A stretch of 64,000 bases of DNA from Candidatus Zixiibacteriota bacterium (GTDB taxonomy: Bacteria; Zixibacteria; MSB-5A5; GN15; FEB-12): NCBI GenBank assembly GCA_040753875.1, contig JBFMDV010000032.1, positions 1-64,000 on the forward strand, written 5' to 3'. Position 1 is the stretch's first letter. Every line of letters begins with the position of its first letter. The translations under genes were made by a program, and so were the position numbers. Below, piece after piece: positions 18,159-26,780 of this stretch. The notes beneath the pieces were generated by a model. The model was given only the letters and a program-made list of their open reading frames with translations. It made no database searches and was not told where the DNA came from.

Positions 18159-19747
18159 GCTTCCTCCTGTATACGGGGAGTCGGTACATTGGCGTAGGCA
18201 AACTCTCCAACAGCATCCGGCACCACCTCATGAGGTCGTGACACTCCACCCAAAGTGCTCCGTGCCAATAGCCATATCGCACCGAGCAGGCCTGTCATGA
18301 GAACGACGGCACCAGCGGTTGATACCTTATGCATCATTTCGAATTGCGCCGGGTAGACGCTTAGTGCTTTTGGCAATCCACCCAGACCGTTGACGAGCAT
18401 AGGGAAGTACGTAGTCATGATCCCGATGACGATGCAGATGGCGACTGCACGTCCGGCACGAGGTGAAATGGTCCTTTGCATGATGACCGGCCACCAGTGG
18501 AAGAGGCCGGTCAGAAAAGAGAGGAAAACGAGGCCAAGGGCGATCAGGTGAAGATGACCGGTTGTCGTATAGCTGTCATGTAACATCAATCCAGTCGAGG
18601 GTATGGCGAGCATAATCCCCGCGAAGCCGCCTATGACGACGAAAATAGTCTGTAGCCCCGTAATGAGAATAGGGACTGATTTCCAACTTCTCACGCGAGA
18701 CAACATGATGAACCAGCTGAGGAGTATCAGCGAGATCGGGACGACGGTAAGCAAACTAAACAGACTGCCAGCCAGAGCCAGCGGCTCTGAATCTGTCGTG
18801 ACAAGCAAGTGCCTTCCCCACGCGATGAGACTGAACTGTCCCAGCATGATTCCGGCAACAATTAGTGCGCGGCGAGCAAACAGGACCGTGCCGGTGCGGG
18901 CAGCAAGTACCTCAAACGTAATCCCCAGTGCCGGCAGGAGAGTTGCAGAGGTGGCAGGACCGGCGTAAGCCCAAAACAGGTGTTGGTATTGAATGATGCC
19001 GTCACCTTCCAACAGCGAAAAAACAGGCGTCAGGCCGAAATGTTGAGAAGACAGCATGGTCAATGTGAAGAGGCGGATCGGGCTGACAATCAATACCACC
19101 AGTGATGAAACCAAGAAGAACCAAGCCAATATCGGGAGCTTCGACATAGGCAAAGTCCGATGCTTGCGGGATAGAATGGTCCGAGCAACCACGCAGTTGA
19201 CTATCAAAGTCGACGCTGCTACAAAAAACAGGCCGGCTATGAGCAGCTGGTACGTGCCGGTGGCGACAGAAGGTATGGTCATTGTCCAACCCGTGTCATA
19301 GGCGCCCAATTCAACCGCAACCACGACCGCGGTGGAGCCTAAGAGATGCACGATCCAACCGACCATGTTCCATCTTGGCATCGCCATGTCTCGCGCGCCG
19401 ACAGCCGACGGCAGGACAAAGTTGCCAATGACTGCCGGAATGAGAGGGATTAGCACGACGAAGGTCATCACTACCCCGTGCTGAGTTAGAATGTGCCCGA
19501 AGAACTGGCCGCTGAACAGGGTCGACGAAGCGCCCCATAGTTCAAGCTGCATGACCAGAGCTGCCGATGCGCCGACAAGCACGAACGCTCCAAACGTGAG
19601 CAAGTAGAGCAATGCGACTCTTTGTGAGTTGGCTGTTATCAGCCAGTTCACGAGATTCTTCCCGGATTGCCTTAACTGCATGGCTCCTTGTGATCTCCCA
19701 TGGTGAGGTCCTTTGTGTGAATGCTCCGAGCGAACCCGAAGCGCCAT
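18155..19747 (-). CDS. heme-copper oxidase subunit I homologue lacking two CuB histidines, in nos operon
   Basis: The product has 530 residues from the ATG at 19745-19747, right after the nosY stop (the frame is open further upstream). About twelve membrane helices align well with aa3-type subunit I. Low-spin heme ligands H90 (TQHGVVM) and H400, and the high-spin heme ligand H398 (TTTGHLHLIAL), are kept, as is GARDMAMPRWN. The canonical WFFGHPEVY is WAYAGPATS here, so the first CuB histidine is Gly263 and the cross-linked tyrosine is Ser267. The HH pair is R312-H313. The protein should therefore bind two hemes but not a normal CuB. O2 or NO reduction of the usual kind is unlikely; electron transfer between quinol or cytochrome c and NosZ is one speculation. 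No subunit II or NorC gene is present. Confidence 0.75.
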   Translation of the reverse strand: MALRVRSEHSHKGPHHGRSQGAMQLRQSGKNLVNWLITANSQRVALLYLLTFGAFVLVGASAALVMQLELWGASSTLFSGQFFGHILTQHGVVMTFVVLIPLIPAVIGNFVLPSAVGARDMAMPRWNMVGWIVHLLGSTAVVVAVELGAYDTGWTMTIPSVATGTYQLLIAGLFFVAASTLIVNCVVARTILSRKHRTLPMSKLPILAWFFLVSSLVVLIVSPIRLFTLTMLSSQHFGLTPVFSLLEGDGIIQYQHLFWAYAGPATSATLLPALGITFEVLAARTGTVLFARRALIVAGIMLGQFSLIAWGRHLLVTTDSEPLALAGSLFSLLTVVPISLILLSWFIMLSRVRSWKSVPILITGLQTIFVVIGGFAGIMLAIPSTGLMLHDSYTTTGHLHLIALGLVFLSFLTGLFHWWPVIMQRTISPRAGRAVAICIVIGIMTTYFPMLVNGLGGLPKALSVYPAQFEMMHKVSTAGAVVLMTGLLGAIWLLARSTLGGVSRPHEVVPDAVGEFAYANVPTPRIQEEA

Positions 19748-19751
19748 TCCC

Positions 19752-20543
19752 TTAAAGATCCTTGAATCGGAACTTGCGGATACCAATGAACAATGGAACG
19801 ATAATCCAGAGCCCCAAGGAAACCGTGGCGACGGTGACGCCCAGTGATGTTCCGAAGAACCGACTAAACACAGCACCCGTGTAACCCATAAGAGCTGCCC
19901 AATCGGTCTGAATGAGCAGGGTCACTCGCGCGAGGTCGATGGGATTGGCCATCGAGGCCAGGAGCAGCGGAGTCTCAAGCGGGTATTCCGAGAACGACAT
20001 GGCCGCCATGAGTACCAGACCGTCATAAATCAAGGCCGTGAAGAGCCAGACTGCGAGTGCGGAGGCGAGCCCCTTGCCACGATCATCGAAGATGATCGCC
20101 AGCAGAAAAGAGATAGACAGGAATATGATGGTCAGAAGAGAGCCGATCGTCAATAAGAGTGTCACGGAGGTCAATTGGCCGGTCGACCAATCGCCGAGGA
20201 TAGCAGTAGGAATGCCCACGCCCAATGCGAATCCGGCCACCAGAGCGACCGATAGTCCTCCAAACATGCCGAGAAAGACAGTCTTGCGCTCGACCGGTTG
20301 GGCTAACACCAGCTCTATGAATTCGCGTGAATTGTAGAAGTATATCGTGCCGAACACTGAGGACACCAACGGTATGAGGAAAAGGCACACACTCATGAGG
20401 CTGACCGCGACTTTAGCCGACTGTGCCTGCAAATGGAACAGGCCAACGGTCACTACGACAAAAAATGCGGTATAGAGTAGTCCCCAGCGATTCCGCGTGA
20501 GGTCCCTGATTGTATACCAGGCCAGGTGCAGTGTCAGCTTCAT
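19752..20543 (-). CDS. nosY: NosY, ABC permease for NosZ copper-site maturation
   Basis: The product has 263 residues and six hydrophobic segments. It begins MKLTLHLAWYTIRDLTRNRW and contains YFYNSREFIELVLAQPVER, characteristic of NosY/ABC-2-type permeases. It acts with NosF and periplasmic NosD to supply sulfur or copper species for the CuZ cluster of NosZ. Its start overlaps the nosF stop by four bases. It directly precedes the CuB-less oxidase homologue, which begins five bases after its stop, indicating one transcript. Confidence 0.9.
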   Translation of the reverse strand: MKLTLHLAWYTIRDLTRNRWGLLYTAFFVVVTVGLFHLQAQSAKVAVSLMSVCLFLIPLVSSVFGTIYFYNSREFIELVLAQPVERKTVFLGMFGGLSVALVAGFALGVGIPTAILGDWSTGQLTSVTLLLTIGSLLTIIFLSISFLLAIIFDDRGKGLASALAVWLFTALIYDGLVLMAAMSFSEYPLETPLLLASMANPIDLARVTLLIQTDWAALMGYTGAVFSRFFGTSLGVTVATVSLGLWIIVPLFIGIRKFRFKDL

Positions 20544-21250
20544 GCGGCACCCCGCTCAAGAAGGCGTGCCACGGCCACCTCGAGGCGCGGTTCGTCCGCT
20601 GCCAGTTTCAATTCACGGATCGATCCGGCAAAGCGAACTCGACCTTCAAGCAGAACCACCACATTGTCGGCGATTTCATCGAGATCGCTCATGATGTGAG
20701 TGGTGATAAGGATAGTTCGTTCCTTTTGTCTTAACGATTGAAACAACTCTTTGAGGCGAGTATTGGCGACCGGATCGAGTCCGGCAGTCGGTTCATCACA
20801 AATAAGCAGATCAGGATCGTACATACAGGCAAGCAGGACGCTCAGCTTTTGCCGGGTACCTCCTGACATCGCTCGGATGCGCTTCGACAATTCCGACTCA
20901 AGGCCGAACAGGTGAATCAATTCGGACTCCAATCGGACTTTCTCGTTCCGCAGACCTTTGACCACATCGATCGTCTCTCGTCCCGTCAGGTCCAGGGGAA
21001 AGCGGGCAATTTGCGGAACATACCCCAGAAACCTGCGGTAGTCACTCGAACCATTCAAGAGATATCCGTTTATGGTTATGCTCCCCGACGTCGGTTTGAC
21101 CAGTCCAAGCAGCGATTTCATTAGGGTGGATTTACCGGAGCCGTTTGGACCGATGATCCCAGTAACTTTGCCACGTTCAATCGACAGACTGATCTCATGG
21201 AGCGCCACAAAGCGACCATAACGTTTGCGCAAGCGGCTGATTTCAATCAT
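20540..21250 (-). CDS. nosF: NosF, ABC ATPase for NosZ maturation
   Basis: The product has 236 residues, a usual length for NosF. It shows Walker A GPNGSGKST (about residues 34-42), a signature region MSGGTRQKLSVLLA, Walker B LLICDEPTAGLDP and an H-loop TTHIMSD. It powers the NosY permease. It overlaps nosD upstream and nosY downstream by four bases each (ATGA), giving tight translational coupling. Confidence 0.92.
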   Translation of the reverse strand: MIEISRLRKRYGRFVALHEISLSIERGKVTGIIGPNGSGKSTLMKSLLGLVKPTSGSITINGYLLNGSSDYRRFLGYVPQIARFPLDLTGRETIDVVKGLRNEKVRLESELIHLFGLESELSKRIRAMSGGTRQKLSVLLACMYDPDLLICDEPTAGLDPVANTRLKELFQSLRQKERTILITTHIMSDLDEIADNVVVLLEGRVRFAGSIRELKLAADEPRLEVAVARLLERGAA

Positions 21251-22536
21251 GTTACCGGCCTCATGCGCGGTTTGTTGTCGACCAGCGCTTCAGGCGTTAA
21301 TGTTGGGATTATCCGTTCTGCCAAATTGAGAACATCGACCAAGAGACTTCGAACAAGGACCAACGTCGGGGGTTCCATTTCGACTAAGAGACTATACAGG
21401 CTTACCGGACGGAAGGGCTCGTCACCAAAGCCGTCCCGATTGAGATCAAAACCTCGGTATGGGCTCCAGTAATTGCCGGAGAAGCTGCTGAACGTCTGAC
21501 GACTATTGGTCGCCACCTGAAATGTGTTGTCGATAAAGTCATTTTGTTCTATCACGCTTTGCACGCAGTTGGCCATGATTCTGATAGCCCATCCATTGGC
21601 GGTGAAACAATTTCGCTCAATATGAACGCGGTCCGAGCCCTCCATATGGATACCGACAGAGTTGCGGGTGAATCGGTTGTCCAACACGCGGCTATCCTTG
21701 ATGTCCTTCAGGAGTAATCCATAGGACGCACCGCCCCAGTTGTCTTCAAAGACGTTTTCGAGCATTTCGACATCATCTGTATACATTACGGCAACACCCG
21801 CGCCGTTGCGCAGGAACCGATTACGTTCGTACCGGCAGCTGTCTGAGAACATGAAATGCAATCCGTATCTGAGATTCTGCTCGCTTGTGTTGTTCACAAT
21901 CACACTGTTGGTGACAAATTCGAGATAGATACCGTCACGGTGGCCTCGAATGACATTGTGAGTGACATCGATATCGGAGCAGTTCCACAGATGGATCCCA
22001 TTACCGACGGAGGTGAGTTCCTTTGACACTCCGGTGATCTCATTGTCGAGAATGCGGCAGTATCGCGACTTGGCCAGATAGATCGCAAAGAAATTGTCAG
22101 TGAATCGATTTCCTCGTATCTCGCAGTCCGTCGAGTTATTCACGAGGATAGCGGCATGTTCTTTCACAAAACTCACTGGTACGCCGCACAGCACAAAGCC
22201 CGAAACCGATGCGCCATCCGTGCTGAGTTCGAGAATCGGCCCTTGCCCGCGCGCATCAATGACTGGCCAGCCCTGACCGACCAACGTGATCCGGTTTGTG
22301 ATGTGTAGGCCGTACTCCTCATAGCGTCCAGCAGAAACTCGAATGGTATCCCCCGAGACAGCCTGCTCTATCGCGGCTGCGATCGTCTGTACGTGACCGG
22401 TAGGGTGTACTGAAATGACAGCAGCGTTGCCGGCCGAAAAGCAGAAGATGAAAACTGCGCCGCCACGCCGGACGCAGCCGATCAGAAACTGCATAGTCTG
22501 AAGTAAGCGCCAGGGAATGCGCAACCGCCGGTGCAT
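21247..22536 (-). CDS. nosD: NosD, periplasmic beta-helix protein for CuZ assembly
   Basis: The product has 429 residues. The ATG at 22534-22536 shares a base with the upstream stop (TGATG) and has GGAG before it; a longer start at 22560 is possible. A signal peptide (FLIGCVRRGGAVFIFCFSAG) is followed by a right-handed parallel beta-helix with repeated N-x-F-x-x-N/D turns (NRFTDNFFAIYLAKS; NVFEDNWGGASYGLLLKDI; NDFIDNTFQV). The ending SFSGNYWSPYRGFDLNRDG is typical of NosD. It delivers material exported by NosFY to NosZ in the periplasm. Confidence 0.9.
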   Translation of the reverse strand: MHRRLRIPWRLLQTMQFLIGCVRRGGAVFIFCFSAGNAAVISVHPTGHVQTIAAAIEQAVSGDTIRVSAGRYEEYGLHITNRITLVGQGWPVIDARGQGPILELSTDGASVSGFVLCGVPVSFVKEHAAILVNNSTDCEIRGNRFTDNFFAIYLAKSRYCRILDNEITGVSKELTSVGNGIHLWNCSDIDVTHNVIRGHRDGIYLEFVTNSVIVNNTSEQNLRYGLHFMFSDSCRYERNRFLRNGAGVAVMYTDDVEMLENVFEDNWGGASYGLLLKDIKDSRVLDNRFTRNSVGIHMEGSDRVHIERNCFTANGWAIRIMANCVQSVIEQNDFIDNTFQVATNSRQTFSSFSGNYWSPYRGFDLNRDGFGDEPFRPVSLYSLLVEMEPPTLVLVRSLLVDVLNLAERIIPTLTPEALVDNKPRMRPVT

Positions 22537-23645
22537 CACTGTTTCTCCGTCAGCTTCCATGTCTCGGCAACCAGTTTCTTCACTGCATTCCAGTCCAGGA
22601 CGGCACCGCCTACCGATGCAATCAGGGCGACGGCATCAGACTGGGAGGCGACCGCAACCAGTCCGACACCCATTGGGCTTTTCTGTTTTTCGGTAGCGAC
22701 AACCACGGCTACAGACACTTCAAGAAAAGTGCCGGGATGTCCGAAGTCAGTGACCCACCGTGAATGAACCTGCCCTATCGTCTGTTTCGATTTCATATCG
22801 TCAGCTGCAAGACATTCGATTGAATCGTATTTGTATATCTTCCCCTTGCCAGTGATCGATTCCGTGCCGAATTTCTCATCGGCAATGGTCATCTTACAGT
22901 AAGCACACTGGTCCGATCCATATCGTATGGGTGACGGCCCAGAAGGGCTGCAGGAGACAGCCAGACCGAGGAGAAGACATGCCAGCATCCCGGCGGCAGG
23001 GCCGGTCTTCGGCGGAACCACACGGCGCACTCGACTGAATTCATAAAACCAGACCAACCCTCCCAACACAAAGGAGGCCATAGCAAACCATCCCCCGACT
23101 CCGGGAAGAGAGATGGCCTTGAAGTTCAGGAGCTTCTTGGAGCCGATCAACGGGGGCTGATAGCTCATTCCTGGGACCTTGATAATGGCATGGTGGGTAT
23201 CCAGGTTGTGTCCGTAATCGTACCCCCAAAGATAGAAATCAATAAGACCCGCTGTCGCGACTGCCAGAAAGAGCACGAGCCAGATCATCAAAAGCATCCG
23301 TCTCCCCACAGCCGCTACGAGCAAGCCTGCGATCATCACACCGCGCATGATCCACGGCATGATACTCAGTTCCGGAATCGATTCTGGTTTGATCTGTTTC
23401 ATGCCGATGTAGTGATTGAGATTATTGATCTTGTTCAGATCACCAGGGTTCTGTCCCTGCATCTGGTTAATCCATATTTCCAGTCCGAGCCCTTCGGGAT
23501 ACTGGGGAGCATCGAGAGATATCTCCCAGAGAGGGAAGAAGTAGGTGAGGGACAACAGCAAGGCAGCGACCACCAGAAGCAGACGTGACAATAGGTGCAT
23601 GCGGCCTTGCCGTGCTCCAGCAGTACTTTCCTGGCTCGATTGCAT
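22536..23645 (-). CDS. nosL: membrane protein fused to NosL copper chaperone
   Basis: The product has about 369 residues from the ATG at 23643-23645 (GAGG upstream). The frame is open to 23813, inside nosZ, and an in-frame GTG near 23696 is an alternative. Residues about 15-240 contain four membrane helices and a loop (YFFPLWEISLDAPQYPEGLG; NLNHYIGMKQI), resembling the separate small membrane protein seen beside nosZ in clade II clusters, perhaps a NosB counterpart. A fifth segment, MLACLLLGLAVSC, looks like a lipoprotein signal inside the chain. It is followed by NosL proper (DQCAYCKMTIADEKFG; KIYKYDSIECLA), with the C-x-x-C-x-M copper site. NosL carries Cu(I) to NosZ. The fusion is unusual. 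Confidence 0.8.
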   Translation of the reverse strand: MQSSQESTAGARQGRMHLLSRLLLVVAALLLSLTYFFPLWEISLDAPQYPEGLGLEIWINQMQGQNPGDLNKINNLNHYIGMKQIKPESIPELSIMPWIMRGVMIAGLLVAAVGRRMLLMIWLVLFLAVATAGLIDFYLWGYDYGHNLDTHHAIIKVPGMSYQPPLIGSKKLLNFKAISLPGVGGWFAMASFVLGGLVWFYEFSRVRRVVPPKTGPAAGMLACLLLGLAVSCSPSGPSPIRYGSDQCAYCKMTIADEKFGTESITGKGKIYKYDSIECLAADDMKSKQTIGQVHSRWVTDFGHPGTFLEVSVAVVVATEKQKSPMGVGLVAVASQSDAVALIASVGGAVLDWNAVKKLVAETWKLTEKQ

Positions 23646-23713
23646 AGCAGGCCTCACGGAGTCCACGGGATCGCCTTTGGCAAGATCAGGTACCACGTAA
23701 TTCTCTTTCGTTG

Positions 23714-25630
23714 TCAGGTTGACACACGAATCCAGCCCTGCATCTCCTGATGGAGCGCTGAACAGAAATCGGTGCAATAGAACGGGATCACTCCGGCCTG
23801 TTTTGGCTCCCACAGAATAGTGCGCGTCTGCCCAGGCATGATCAAGAGCTCAGAGTTGTTTGCACCCATTACACTGAAGCCGTGCGGCGCGTCCCAATCC
23901 TGTTCCAAATTGGTAACGTGGAAATACACTTTATCGCCGACCTTGATACCCTCAATGTTGTCCGGCGCAAAGTGGGTGCGAATAGTGCTCATATACACAT
24001 GAACGTTCTTTCCATCCCGTTCGACTCTGGCCTGACCTTCGGCCTGAATTGCGAACGGGTTTTTGTTGTCTTCGATCGAATACCAGCGAACGGACTTGTC
24101 CTTGATCAAAGTCACCGGACAGGCCTGTGCGTAGTGCGGCTCGCCAATCGTTGGGAAATCGAGCAGGAGCTTCATCTTATCGCCGGTAATGTCAATCAAT
24201 TGCGCCGACTGAGTCAGCTCCGGACCAGTTGGCAGGTACCGGTCTTTGGTGATCTTATTGAGCGCCACCGCATACTTGCCGTATGGTTGTTTGGTGTCGC
24301 CACCGGGGATCATCAAGTGACCAATTGAGTAGTACGTGGGAATGCGGTCAACTACTTCCCAGGTCCCCAGCTTCCATTTGACGATTTCTGAAGACAGAAA
24401 CATTGACGTATAGCCGAATCCTTGTCCGTCAAACTCCGTATGGAGCGGGCCGAGGCCTGGTTCCTTCACTTCACCGGCCAACACAGATTCGTATTTAACG
24501 ATTGGAATGCCGTCGAGCTCTCCTTCAAATGCTTTGGCCTCAACGGCAGATTTGAATTTGCTGAACGAATGGACGGGAATCAGAGCGGCAAGTTTGCCGC
24601 CAGCAACAATGTACTCGCCCGAAGGATCCACGTCGCAGCCATGTGGCGACTTGGGTGTAGGAATGTAGTAAACCAGACCGGGATTGTCCTTAGCCACCAG
24701 GACCGGGACCTCGGATATTACCTCGCTTTGAGCGACATCAGCATGGTCCATATAATTGTGATAGTGAGGCGCCTTCCAGATCTGGCCTTTCCCCTGCGCG
24801 ATCAGTTCTTCGGCCAGCTTCCAATTGACCGCAGCGACGAAATCCTTGTCGTTTTGCGACGCATTCACTTCGAGCTGGGTATTGGCCTGCTCGGAGTTAT
24901 AGGAGCTGAAGAACGACCAGCCATACGACGGTCCCTTGCCGGAACGTGATAGGTCGTAATTGATCCCTGGCACCAGGATCTGGAATGCGATCTTCATTCG
25001 CCCGGTCGCAGAATCGACTTTGATATAGGAGATTGTCCCTTTGAAATTCTGTTTGTACGAACTGATCGGAACGTCTTTCTGGGGAATCGGAACGCTAAAG
25101 CGGGTCGAGGCCACCACATACTCGGTGTTGGGAGTCAAATACGGAGAACCATGGTTGCCGCCCGAGTTTGGGATCTCAATAGTCTCAACCGTTTCAAACG
25201 TGGTTAAATCGAGTCGCGCGATGCGAGGCGTATTGTTGCCATTGATGAAGAGCCAGCGTCCATCGGTCTGACCGTCAGTTACGGAGAGTTGGGGATGGTG
25301 CGCATCATCCCAGGGAATAAAACCATGTGTAGTCATCAGGAGTGGCTTGGTCTCCTCGGAGTATCCGTATCCTTTCTCCGGGTCCTGGCTGAATACCGGT
25401 ATGACCCGGAAGAGCCGTCCGGAAGGGAGGCCATACACAGATACTTGACCGCTAAATCCGCCCGACATGAAGGCGTAAAACTCGTCGTAGCTGCCAGGTG
25501 CAACGTAGACTTTGGTGGCGGCATCTCCGAATCCGCCGGCCTCCTGCTTTTGTGAGCAGCCGGCTCCTCCTAACACGACGGCTATTATGAGCACTCCGGC
25601 GTTACATAGGAAACGGCTCAGTTGATTCAT
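23714..25630 (-). CDS. nosZ: NosZ, Sec-type (clade II) nitrous oxide reductase
   Basis: The product has 638 residues from the ATG at 25628-25630 with GAGGAGG upstream. The signal sequence lacks twin arginines and ends VLGGAGC, so export is by Sec and lipid attachment is possible. CuZ histidine contexts are present: DDAHHPQ, GGNHGSPY, HYHNYMDHADVAQSE, SPHGCDVD, PLHTEFDGQG, SIGHLM, GEPHYAQ. The C-terminal cupredoxin carries the CuA motif YCTDFCSALHQEMQGW. The protein reduces N2O to N2 with electrons from a cytochrome c, here probably the one encoded 42 bases upstream. No nosR, nosG/H or Rieske-cytochrome b gene is in the window. Confidence 0.95.
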   Translation of the reverse strand: MNQLSRFLCNAGVLIIAVVLGGAGCSQKQEAGGFGDAATKVYVAPGSYDEFYAFMSGGFSGQVSVYGLPSGRLFRVIPVFSQDPEKGYGYSEETKPLLMTTHGFIPWDDAHHPQLSVTDGQTDGRWLFINGNNTPRIARLDLTTFETVETIEIPNSGGNHGSPYLTPNTEYVVASTRFSVPIPQKDVPISSYKQNFKGTISYIKVDSATGRMKIAFQILVPGINYDLSRSGKGPSYGWSFFSSYNSEQANTQLEVNASQNDKDFVAAVNWKLAEELIAQGKGQIWKAPHYHNYMDHADVAQSEVISEVPVLVAKDNPGLVYYIPTPKSPHGCDVDPSGEYIVAGGKLAALIPVHSFSKFKSAVEAKAFEGELDGIPIVKYESVLAGEVKEPGLGPLHTEFDGQGFGYTSMFLSSEIVKWKLGTWEVVDRIPTYYSIGHLMIPGGDTKQPYGKYAVALNKITKDRYLPTGPELTQSAQLIDITGDKMKLLLDFPTIGEPHYAQACPVTLIKDKSVRWYSIEDNKNPFAIQAEGQARVERDGKNVHVYMSTIRTHFAPDNIEGIKVGDKVYFHVTNLEQDWDAPHGFSVMGANNSELLIMPGQTRTILWEPKQAGVIPFYCTDFCSALHQEMQGWIRVST

Positions 25631-25671
25631 TGGAATCCTCCTCGTAGGATTTCTCATTGTGTAAGTTGTGC

Positions 25672-26208
25672 CTAATTGCCCGGCGGAGGTGGCGGCGTGC
25701 CAAACCCCGGCTGCTGTTCGATGGATACGGCCGGCTTGTCAGCCTCAGAGCGCAGGAAGTTCAGCAGCTCTTCAGCGTTTTCCCTCGTAATCCCCTGTAT
25801 GGTCATGTATTGGGCGTATTGGGCGACGAGCTTTCTTCCGTCCGGGTGAAGTTTGCCCATTTGCTCTGGATTCAATATCTGATTGAGTATGTATTCCGGA
25901 GAGCGGCGCTTGGACACGTCGCGAAGCATGGGACCGGTCTTCTTGTGATCGAGATAGTGGCACGTCGCGCACTTCTTTATGAATATCTCTCGTCCGGAGG
26001 CAGCCTTAGTAGGATCAACCGGCACCACTTGGATTTCTTCGATGATAGGTCCAATGCCGTGCTCAGTTTCCCAACTGGTGAGGCGCCCGGTGGCCCAGCG
26101 GGCCTGGCGCTCGACGTCTGTCTCGGGTTTCGACGAACAGCCGCTTACAAACCAGCTCACCATGAGCATGGCAAGCACGGCTATGAACAGGGGAAGCAGT
26201 CTTTTCAT
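25672..26208 (-). CDS. lipoprotein monoheme cytochrome c, probable NosZ electron donor
   Basis: The product has 178 residues, with GAGG before its ATG. A lipoprotein signal (SWFVSGCSS) is followed by a helical spacer and one CxxCH heme site (KKCATCHYLDHKKTGPML). The distal methionine is probably in QYMTIQGI. A Pro-rich tail (GFGTPPPPPGN) ends it. It is the first gene of the nos operon, 42 bases before nosZ. This matches the cytochromes (NosC-type) that deliver electrons to clade II NosZ. The operator-like motif at 26267-26296 lies about 60 bases upstream. Confidence 0.88.
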   Translation of the reverse strand: MKRLLPLFIAVLAMLMVSWFVSGCSSKPETDVERQARWATGRLTSWETEHGIGPIIEEIQVVPVDPTKAASGREIFIKKCATCHYLDHKKTGPMLRDVSKRRSPEYILNQILNPEQMGKLHPDGRKLVAQYAQYMTIQGITRENAEELLNFLRSEADKPAVSIEQQPGFGTPPPPPGN

Positions 26209-26266
26209 GTCTCTATCCTCATGAATTAGTTAGTTGTGACGAACGAGATTTCAGCATACACTAGGT

Positions 26267-26296
26267 GATATTCAGGATTTCGGAGTATGATATCTG
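26267..26296 (-). promoter_or_regulatory. candidate Rrf2-regulator binding site upstream of the nos operon
   Basis: On the minus strand CAGATATCATACTCC continues as GAAATCCTGAATATC. The same motif, with few changes (CAGATATAAGACTCC then TAAATCTGGAA), spans the transcription start of the adjacent Rrf2 gene. The inner 21 bases are an imperfect palindrome (ATAyTCmGrA, w, TyCkGArTAT), as expected for dimeric Rrf2 proteins. This suggests joint control of both units. Confidence 0.55.
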
Positions 26297-26342
26297 AAAC
26301 AGACCAACTTGACCGCCCCATAGGAGTGTTCATTCTGATACC

Positions 26343-26777
26343 TCAGTTGCGAAGTGAGTTCGTTGCTAATTCTTTGGCCAGGCTTGCCATTGTTGTTTTC
26401 TCAAACATTCTATGCAGATCTTGTCTGCGTTTCGCCCAAGCGTCGTGGAGCGGACAAGGTGTCTTTTCGCCGCAGCCAGGGAGCCCCAATGCGCATCCTT
26501 CGAAAAGTGCCATTCCGTCTACGGCTGCTATCACATCCACCAATGTGATCTCCTTCGCCGGTCGAGCCAATCCCACGCCTCCGTTGGGACCCCGAAACGA
26601 TTCCATTATTTTTGCTTCCGTAAGAAGCTGCATGATCTTGGTCAGGAAGTGAAACGAGAGGTCCAACTCTTCGGAGAGCTCCCGAATCGGGATAAATTTA
26701 CGGCCGTCCTTGATTTCCTTGGTGGTCACCAGGAGCGAGGCTCGAATCGCATATGTACAACCCTTTGAAAACAGCAC
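26343..26777 (-). CDS. Rrf2-family Fe-S transcriptional regulator (NsrR/IscR type)
   Basis: The product has 144 residues from the GTG at 26775-26777, which gives the family-typical start MLFSKGCTYAIRA; a longer frame to 26822 would run through the promoter. Winged-helix positions IPIRELSEELDLS and FLTKIMQLLTEA are clear, as is FRGPNGGVGLARP. Three cysteines in CALGLPGCGEKTPC match the Fe-S ligands of NsrR/IscR-like sensors, which respond to NO or redox. It lies next to the nos operon in the same direction, separated by 134 bases containing a motif shared with its own promoter. It is probably a repressor of the nos genes released by NO or low Fe-S status. Confidence 0.85.
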   Translation of the reverse strand: MLFSKGCTYAIRASLLVTTKEIKDGRKFIPIRELSEELDLSFHFLTKIMQLLTEAKIMESFRGPNGGVGLARPAKEITLVDVIAAVDGMALFEGCALGLPGCGEKTPCPLHDAWAKRRQDLHRMFEKTTMASLAKELATNSLRN

Positions 26778-26780
26778 AAT

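Noticed and set aside
18155-19747. Classical NorB or functional cytochrome oxidase subunit I
   Set aside because: Two of three CuB-site histidines and the cross-linked tyrosine are missing, and there is no NorC or subunit II gene.
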